DNA of 20,509 bases from CAZILN01 sp964540005 (GTDB lineage: Bacteria > Bacteroidota > Bacteroidia > Bacteroidales > SM23-62), in assembly GCA_964540005.1 (NCBI GenBank), contig CAZILN010000385.1, positions 1 through 20,509 of the forward strand. Reading direction: 5' to 3'. Numbering within the stretch: the first letter of the stretch is position 1; each line of letters starts with the position of its first letter. Made by a program: the position numbers and the translations under genes. The notes below the pieces were generated by a model. That model saw only the letters and a program-made list of their open reading frames with translations. It was not told the DNA's origin and did not search any database. Shown in pieces: positions 16,239 through 20,509 of this stretch.

Positions 16239-17285
16239 TCAGTTATTTTGAGAATTGTCAGTTATTATTTCGCTCAATTTCTGTGTGAATCCGATGACAT
16301 CTTCTTCGGTGGTATCATAGGAACACATCCATCTTACTTCGGAGCTTCTTTCATCCCATACATAGAAGAAGTATTCTTTCTGTAGTTTTTCCGTTACCTC
16401 AGGTGGTATTATGGCAAATACCGCGTTGGCCTCCACTCTTTGAGTGATGGTCACTCCTGGAATGGCCCTTACTTTTTCTTCCAGCAACTTCGCCATCTTG
16501 TTGGCGTGAATGGCATTTTCCAGCCAGAAGTTGTCCTTCAGATAGCGGTCAAACTGAGCAGCAATAAACCGCATTTTAGAGGCCAGCTGCATCCCCTGTT
16601 TCCTAAGATATTTAAAATCCCGGGAATATTCTGTCCTGAAAAAAACCACTGCCTCTCCGTACATCAACCCGTTTTTTGTTCCACCGAAAGACAGCACATC
16701 AATGCCTGCGTCTGCTGTCATTTCCCTGAAACCTGTTCCCAGTCCGGCTGCCGCATTAGAGATCCGGGCACCATCCATATGGACCAGCATATTACTGGCA
16801 TGAGCATAGGCAGTTATTTCCCTGATCTCATCAATGCTGTATACTGTGCCCATTTCCGTTGCCTGTGTTATGGTGACAACTTTTGGCTGGGAATGATGCT
16901 CAAAATCAATACCGTAAACATGCTTTTTAATACCCTCGACTGTAAGCTTCCCATCAGAGGTCGGTACCGGCAATAATTTACAACCTGTCCACCGCTCCGG
17001 TGCCCCGCACTCATCCTCATGAACGTGTGATGTTTCCGCACAGATTATTGAATGATAAGGCCTGGTAATGGCATCGAGTCCAAGTACATTTGCAGCAGTC
17101 CCTATGAAAACAAAGTAAATATCTGTTTCCTCCCCAAAGACCTGTTTGAGCCTTTCCGTGGCAATTGAAGTATAGGGATCATCCCCATAGGCAATGGTAT
17201 GACCCTCGTTCACCTGTTCAATGGCTCTGAGTATTTCCGGATGAACTCCTGCATTGTTATCGCTTGCGAATCCTCGTTTATTCAT
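16239..17285 (-). CDS. ltaE: Low-specificity L-threonine aldolase-type beta-eliminating lyase
   Basis: A 348-residue fold-type I PLP enzyme. The start is ATG 17285 (MNKRGFASDNN, the family N-terminus); an in-frame TTG at 17327 would begin inside a palindrome and is rejected. Motifs: SDNNAGVHPEI, YGDDPYT (33-39), GTAANVLGL (62-70), H87 in ETSHVHEDE over the PLP ring, HMDGARISNA with D171 and R174, and K204 in SFGGTKNGL as the Schiff-base lysine. The reaction would be cleavage of L-threonine or allo-threonine to glycine and acetaldehyde; related beta-eliminating lyases cannot be fully excluded. No signal peptide, so cytoplasmic. The dipeptidase gene lies upstream on the same strand, separated by 146 bases with two palindromes, so co-transcription is uncertain. 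Confidence 0.85.
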   Translation of the reverse strand: MNKRGFASDNNAGVHPEILRAIEQVNEGHTIAYGDDPYTSIATERLKQVFGEETDIYFVFIGTAANVLGLDAITRPYHSIICAETSHVHEDECGAPERWTGCKLLPVPTSDGKLTVEGIKKHVYGIDFEHHSQPKVVTITQATEMGTVYSIDEIREITAYAHASNMLVHMDGARISNAAAGLGTGFREMTADAGIDVLSFGGTKNGLMYGEAVVFFRTEYSRDFKYLRKQGMQLASKMRFIAAQFDRYLKDNFWLENAIHANKMAKLLEEKVRAIPGVTITQRVEANAVFAIIPPEVTEKLQKEYFFYVWDERSSEVRWMCSYDTTEEDVIGFTQKLSEIITDNSQNN

Positions 17286-17315
17286 TGCTGTTTCGTTAAG
17301 ATTCTTTATTGACTC

Positions 17316-17338
17316 TCCTCGCAGCAAAGCTGCGAGGA
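17316..17338. repeat. Palindrome A: 10-bp perfect stem, AAA loop
   Basis: TCCTCGCAGC (17316-17325) and GCTGCGAGGA (17329-17338) are exact reverse complements around AAA. It lies between the dipeptidase and aldolase genes and resembles palindrome B in size, in the AGCnnAGCT centre and in the GGAAT following it. It could terminate the dipeptidase transcript, but no T-run follows on the minus strand. Confidence 0.7.
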
Positions 17339-17377
17339 ATCATCGATTAATTGTCTATTTTTATTTGTGCTCGCTAA

Positions 17378-17398
17378 CCCCGAAGCAGAGCTTCGGGG
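17378..17398. repeat. Palindrome B: 9-bp perfect stem, AGA loop
   Basis: CCCCGAAGC (17378-17386) and GCTTCGGGG (17390-17398) are exact reverse complements around AGA. It lies 33 bases past the dipeptidase stop. Together with palindrome A it looks like a pair of repetitive extragenic palindromes or alternative terminator stems. Confidence 0.7.
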
Positions 17399-17431
17399 AA
17401 TGCGCTCGCGTAATTCAACTTTAAATATGTT

Positions 17432-19039
17432 TTAAAACAACTCGTCGTATTTTGTCCATATATAGTCACCCAGATCCCAGGCTTTTTCAACCACTTTCCT
17501 GCCCCATTCATAACTGTACATGGTGAGATACTCAATCGCTTTAGCTGTATTCCCGCTTTCATAAAGACTGAGCGCCTCCTTCTCGATGGCAGGCTGCATT
17601 TTAAACATTTCTTCCTGCCAGGGGGACCATACAGCCATGACATCCTGTCTCATATCGCCCCAGCGCTGGGCAGTAAGGGTTCCCAGGCGGTTAAATGCCC
17701 ACCAGGCTGACCCGGTAGTATATCCATTCACCCTGCCCGGGGTTTTATAGGGCTTGGGGAGATCCGTTACAGAATAATATACAGGAATATAGATGGAGGA
17801 TGCCACGTTATCCATAGCCAGCCAGACTACACCCCCGATCTCATCAGGCAACCAGTCGCGGGACTGGATTATCGTTGCATACATTGTATACCAGCGGGCT
17901 ATGGTACGTTCACCCCGCCAGTCCCAGCCCCCGTTTATATTGAATATCTTATTCATATCATAGGGCATAAAGGGATTTGCCAGTGGTGAAATGACCAGCT
18001 TTCCGCTGTCATCAGCAGTGGTAATATTTTTTACAAAGTTATACTCGGTGCCTTCATAATAATCCCGGAATACTTCAACCAGCCTGGCAAGTGTCACCGG
18101 TTCATCAGGTTTGACGGAAAAGGGATAATTTTCAGCATTGGCATCCAGTCCGAGTGATGGCGCAAGCAGATCAAACACACGCCACTCCCTTCTCCGGCTG
18201 GCAAAAGATGTGCGACTTTCAGGGGCATAGGCATAACAGAACCTGAAGGGCCCATTTTCATTATTCCACCAGCCATTTTCTGCGGCTATATCAAATATAT
18301 TTCCGGAAGCCATGAAATGATCAGGATCTGAGAGGTCTATTTCCATGATCCTGCTGGCATTGGCATTCACAGAAATATGATCATCAGGAACGCGTTGTGC
18401 CGCCCAGATTGAACCCGTTTTGCCTTTGCCCGGACCCACTATCTCAAAATGCCACACTTCCTTTGTATCACTGATAGTAAGACATTCTCCGTAATCGTTC
18501 CATCCGTACTTTCCGGTCAGCATACCAGCCATTTCAATAGCTTCGCGGGCAGTTTTACACCGTTCCAGCATTAACTGGCAAAGTCGCTGGCAATCGATCA
18601 GGCCCTCGTCTGACTGCAGTTCCTCACGGCCTCCGAAGGTTGATTCTCCTACACCGACCTGATACTGGTTCATACAGGGATATGCGGTATTGATGAATCC
18701 GTAGCTGACATCATCCTGTGGTATCTCTCCAATAGGAACATGCCGGTAAGAGGGCATGGCAGATGAATCATCAGGAATCCGCTTATACATAGTAATCATT
18801 GAACCGGCAGTATGCTCCTTCCTGGGACTTATATCCATCCATGACCTGGTTCTGTGACTGTCGTCCGTATGAGAGGTAATTACTGAGCCATCAACTGTAG
18901 CTTTATTTCCTGCTGTTATTGTTGTACATTCATCGGGTAATCCTTCGGGCCAATCTGCCTGGGCAGACTGTTTTGAAACAAAGAAAAACAGGCATACTGG
19001 TAATACAATGAATATATTTTTATACGAAAAGACTTTCAT
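17432..19039 (-). CDS. Secreted C69-family dipeptidase
   Basis: A 535-residue N-terminal-nucleophile peptidase of family C69 (dipeptidase A type), which cleaves dipeptides of broad specificity. A signal peptide is present (NIFIVLPVCLFFFVSKQSAQA). The mature catalytic part begins DECTTITAGNKATVDGS with C38 as the expected nucleophile, likely exposed by processing just before it. Other family stretches: SHTDDSHRTRSW, YGFINTAYPCMNQYQVGVGESTFGGRE, CQLMLERCKTAREAI, GYTTGSAWWAFNRLGTL. Export places it in the periplasm, fitting peptide scavenging by a proteolytic lifestyle (inference). It has its own promoter upstream and is divergent from the Gre-like gene. I see no truncation. Confidence 0.88.
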   Translation of the reverse strand: MKVFSYKNIFIVLPVCLFFFVSKQSAQADWPEGLPDECTTITAGNKATVDGSVITSHTDDSHRTRSWMDISPRKEHTAGSMITMYKRIPDDSSAMPSYRHVPIGEIPQDDVSYGFINTAYPCMNQYQVGVGESTFGGREELQSDEGLIDCQRLCQLMLERCKTAREAIEMAGMLTGKYGWNDYGECLTISDTKEVWHFEIVGPGKGKTGSIWAAQRVPDDHISVNANASRIMEIDLSDPDHFMASGNIFDIAAENGWWNNENGPFRFCYAYAPESRTSFASRRREWRVFDLLAPSLGLDANAENYPFSVKPDEPVTLARLVEVFRDYYEGTEYNFVKNITTADDSGKLVISPLANPFMPYDMNKIFNINGGWDWRGERTIARWYTMYATIIQSRDWLPDEIGGVVWLAMDNVASSIYIPVYYSVTDLPKPYKTPGRVNGYTTGSAWWAFNRLGTLTAQRWGDMRQDVMAVWSPWQEEMFKMQPAIEKEALSLYESGNTAKAIEYLTMYSYEWGRKVVEKAWDLGDYIWTKYDELF

Positions 19040-19101
19040 TTTGCATATTTTTTGAATATTTTACAGTTTTTAAAGATATAATTAAAGCAAATATAACCTT
19101 C

Positions 19102-19130
19102 CAAAATTAGATCCCGTTTACCGGGACCAA
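19102..19130 (-). promoter_or_regulatory. Promoter for the C69 dipeptidase
   Basis: On the minus strand, TTG (19130-19128), 18 bases, then TAATTTTG (19109-19102), an exact -7 consensus with the same spacing as the queA promoter. A second exact -7 match, TATATTTG (19095-19088), lies just downstream but lacks a spaced -33. A start near 19098 would leave a leader of about 60 bases. Confidence 0.55.
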
Positions 19131-19159
19131 TATAATACGAATCATAAAGGACTGATCTC

Positions 19160-19621
19160 ATGGATGTTAAGGATAATATTGCTGTAAAAATAATGCTCAT
19201 TGAGGAATGTAAGCGGATACAGAAAGAAACCGTTGACAGTTCAAAAGCAGCTATGAGCGAAGCGCAGCAGGCCTTAAATGACTACGGTCCTAATAAGGAC
19301 AGGTATGATTCATTCCGCGATCAGCTTATTGCCAGGCGTGATATGTTTTCGACCCAGCATCAGAAAGCACTGACTGAATATAACACTCTTGAAAAACTGG
19401 ATCCTAAATCTGAAAATATATGCGTTGAGTTTGGTGCCGTTGTTGTTACGGATAAATCCAGGTTCTTCATTTCAATCAGCACCGGAAAAATCTGTATCGA
19501 TGATGATCTTTATTATGCCATCTCTCCTAATGTTCCGCTTTTCAAGGCCATGGTTGGACAATGCAAAGGGAGCGAATTCGAATTTAATGGACTTAAGCAA
19601 AAAATCCTGGATATTTTCTAA
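19160..19621 (+). CDS. GreA/GreB-like transcription factor
   Basis: A 153-residue cytoplasmic protein. The N-terminal half (about 8-80) is a long charged helical hairpin (IMLIEECKRIQKETVDSSKAAM ... YDSFRDQLIARRDMF) with acidic residues D41, D47 and D50 near the turn. The C-terminal half (about 88-153) has the Gre FKBP-like strands: VEFGAVVVTDKSRFFISIS, DLYYAISPNVPLFKAMVGQ and GSEFEFNGLKQKILDIF, where SP-x-x-PL-x-KA-x-x-G is the family landmark. Gre factors enter the RNA polymerase secondary channel and stimulate transcript cleavage; whether this one does is inference. Homologues in Bacteroidota are often mislabelled '3-oxoacyl-ACP synthase', but there is no thiolase-fold sequence here. The reductase gene follows after 42 bases, likely in the same transcript. 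It is divergent from the dipeptidase. Confidence 0.7.
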   Translation: MDVKDNIAVKIMLIEECKRIQKETVDSSKAAMSEAQQALNDYGPNKDRYDSFRDQLIARRDMFSTQHQKALTEYNTLEKLDPKSENICVEFGAVVVTDKSRFFISISTGKICIDDDLYYAISPNVPLFKAMVGQCKGSEFEFNGLKQKILDIF

Positions 19622-19663
19622 GCTATTTTTATCACGGGATCTTATTACTTCACAAAGATCTTC

Positions 19664-20119
19664 ATGACCAAGGAGTCAAGATACACACGCATATACAATC
19701 AGCTTGCTGAACTCCTGCAGCAGACAGATGATCCTGTTGCAAAAATGGCCAGTATTGCAGCCTTGCTGCATTATAAGATGAATGGATTTTTCTGGACCGG
19801 CTTCTACATTTTAAGGGCTGGGGAGCTGATTGTAGGACCTTACCAGGGACCCCTTGCCTGTCAGAAGCTTGAGAAGAACAAGGGTGTGTGCTGGACCGGC
19901 ATTCAGCAGAAAAGGCCTGTCATCGTACCTGATGTAAGTAAATTCCCCGGTCATATCAGCTGTGATTCCAGGTCTAGATCAGAACTGGTTATACCGGTAT
20001 TTGATGAAGGAGGAGGCATAAAGGCGGTGATGGACATTGACAGTAAATCGCTGAACCATTTTGACCAAACGGATGCCAGCCGGCTGGAAAAAATTGTTGA
20101 TCTTATCTATTCTAGCTGA
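19664..20119 (+). CDS. msrC: Free methionine-(R)-sulfoxide reductase (GAF domain)
   Basis: A 151-residue single GAF-domain protein that reduces free L-methionine-(R)-sulfoxide. The three functional cysteines are present: C66 in GPLACQK, C76 in GVCWTG and C100 in FPGHISCDS. Their spacing of 10 and 24 residues equals that of C84, C94 and C118 in the E. coli enzyme (YebR/MsrC). Other family features are NGFFWTGFYIL (40-50), VGPYQGPLAC and SRSELVIPVFD. Cytoplasmic; electrons would come from thioredoxin. It lies 42 bases after the Gre-like gene, and its last 8 bases overlap the 3' end of the opposite-strand response regulator. Confidence 0.93.
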   Translation: MTKESRYTRIYNQLAELLQQTDDPVAKMASIAALLHYKMNGFFWTGFYILRAGELIVGPYQGPLACQKLEKNKGVCWTGIQQKRPVIVPDVSKFPGHISCDSRSRSELVIPVFDEGGGIKAVMDIDSKSLNHFDQTDASRLEKIVDLIYSS

Positions 20120-20480
20120 GGCTTAAATCATTGATAATGGACGTAATTTTCTCTATGCTGTAAGGCTTGGTAAGAAGTTTGTCGAATCCCACATCCTTGA
20201 AATCTTCAAAAAATAATTGCGGGTTATGAGCAGTAAGGGCAACAATGGGAGTATCATTTTTAGGAGGCTCGAAATTTTCCCTGATGAATTTCGTGGTTTC
20301 CAATCCATTCATCACCGGCATTTCTATATCCATCAGGATCAGGTCAAAATCTTCGCTTAACAGGGCTTCAACGGCCTCACGTCCGTTCTCTACCTGTATA
20401 TAATCATGTCCGATACTTTTAATCACCTCCACAAGCAACAGACGGTTTGTAAAGATATCATCAACTATCAGGATCTTCAT
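20112..20480 (-). CDS. Single-domain response regulator (CheY-like receiver)
   Basis: A 122-residue protein that is only a receiver domain. Key residues: D7/D8 in IVDD (acidic pocket), D51 in LILMDIEMPVMNG as the phosphorylation site, T83 in VALTAH and K105 in LLTKPYS. No output domain follows, so it must act by protein contact or as a phosphorelay intermediate. The sequence resembles the receiver modules of hybrid sensor kinases, but the preceding ATG and consensus promoter suggest a free-standing gene. No kinase is in the window; what lies beyond 20509 is unknown. The start ATG lies only nine bases after the -7 box, so the leader would be very short. Confidence 0.88.
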   Translation of the reverse strand: MKILIVDDIFTNRLLLVEVIKSIGHDYIQVENGREAVEALLSEDFDLILMDIEMPVMNGLETTKFIRENFEPPKNDTPIVALTAHNPQLFFEDFKDVGFDKLLTKPYSIEKITSIINDLSLS

Positions 20481-20488
20481 AAGAGAAG

Positions 20489-20496
20489 CAAAGTTA
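20489..20496 (-). promoter_or_regulatory. Bacteroidota -7 box (TAACTTTG) for the response regulator
   Basis: CAAAGTTA on the plus strand reads TAACTTTG on the minus strand, an exact TAnnTTTG match ending nine bases before the ATG. The -33 position falls outside the window, so it cannot be checked. Confidence 0.45.
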
Positions 20497-20509
20497 AGTA
20501 TTCTGCTTT

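Noticed and set aside
17286..17327. Extended aldolase start at TTG 17327
   Set aside because: The added residues are not family-like and the start would lie within palindrome A.
17316..17398. CRISPR repeats
   Set aside because: Only two units, not identical, each internally palindromic, with no spacer series and no cas genes.

Overview
The window reads as a chromosomal segment of a Bacteroidota bacterium, probably Bacteroidales or a close relative. The evidence is secreted proteins whose signal peptides end in A-Q, several promoters matching the Bacteroidota -7 consensus TAnnTTTG, a DUF6588-type envelope protein, a GreA/B-like protein of the type often mislabelled '3-oxoacyl-ACP synthase', and an RNase P RNA on the minus strand. 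No transposase, integrase, phage gene, CRISPR array, tRNA or rRNA was recognised. I see mostly housekeeping and envelope genes and no convincing undescribed multigene system.

Layout. 1-472 (+) is the 3' end of a DNA polymerase III alpha subunit. A minus-strand block at 572-5105 carries a long RelA/SpoT homologue, an amidohydrolase, a small outer-membrane beta-barrel and a PrsW-type intramembrane protease. A plus-strand folate pair (pabB, then a class IV aminotransferase, probably pabC) follows at 5351-6920, preceded by a possible 41-residue membrane peptide whose stop overlaps the pabB start. It meets a minus-strand DUF6588 protein (6909-8030) tail to tail. At 8242-14315 (+) come rarA, metal-type kdsA, a LolA-like secreted protein and a 1032-residue secreted protein with about eleven Asp-box (BNR) repeats. 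The gap 14316-14891 holds a terminator, a 24-bp perfect inverted-repeat hairpin, rnpB on the minus strand, and two divergent -7 boxes for rnpB and a long-form queA. queA converges on a minus-strand threonine-aldolase-type lyase, followed by a secreted C69 dipeptidase. Two palindromes lie between those two genes. The end carries a GreA/B-like factor, a free-methionine-(R)-sulfoxide reductase and, in the opposite direction, a single-domain response regulator.

How the genes fit together. RelA/SpoT, the Gre-like factor and the response regulator are regulatory. pabB/pabC make p-aminobenzoate for folate. kdsA makes the Kdo precursor for lipid A/LPS. rarA acts at stalled forks. rnpB and queA act on tRNA. 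The rest is envelope or peptide/amino-acid turnover.

The most interesting points are: the RelA/SpoT protein has lost its HD hydrolase signature but keeps a synthetase domain with a basic RxxD motif of the bifunctional type; two related GAA-loop hairpins are in tandem beside rnpB; queA carries an apparent insertion near its C-terminus; and a possible small ORF overlaps the pabB start. There is no gene-free stretch over 300 bases: the longest stretches outside protein genes are 14316-14891 (filled mainly by rnpB), 5106-5350 and 8031-8241.
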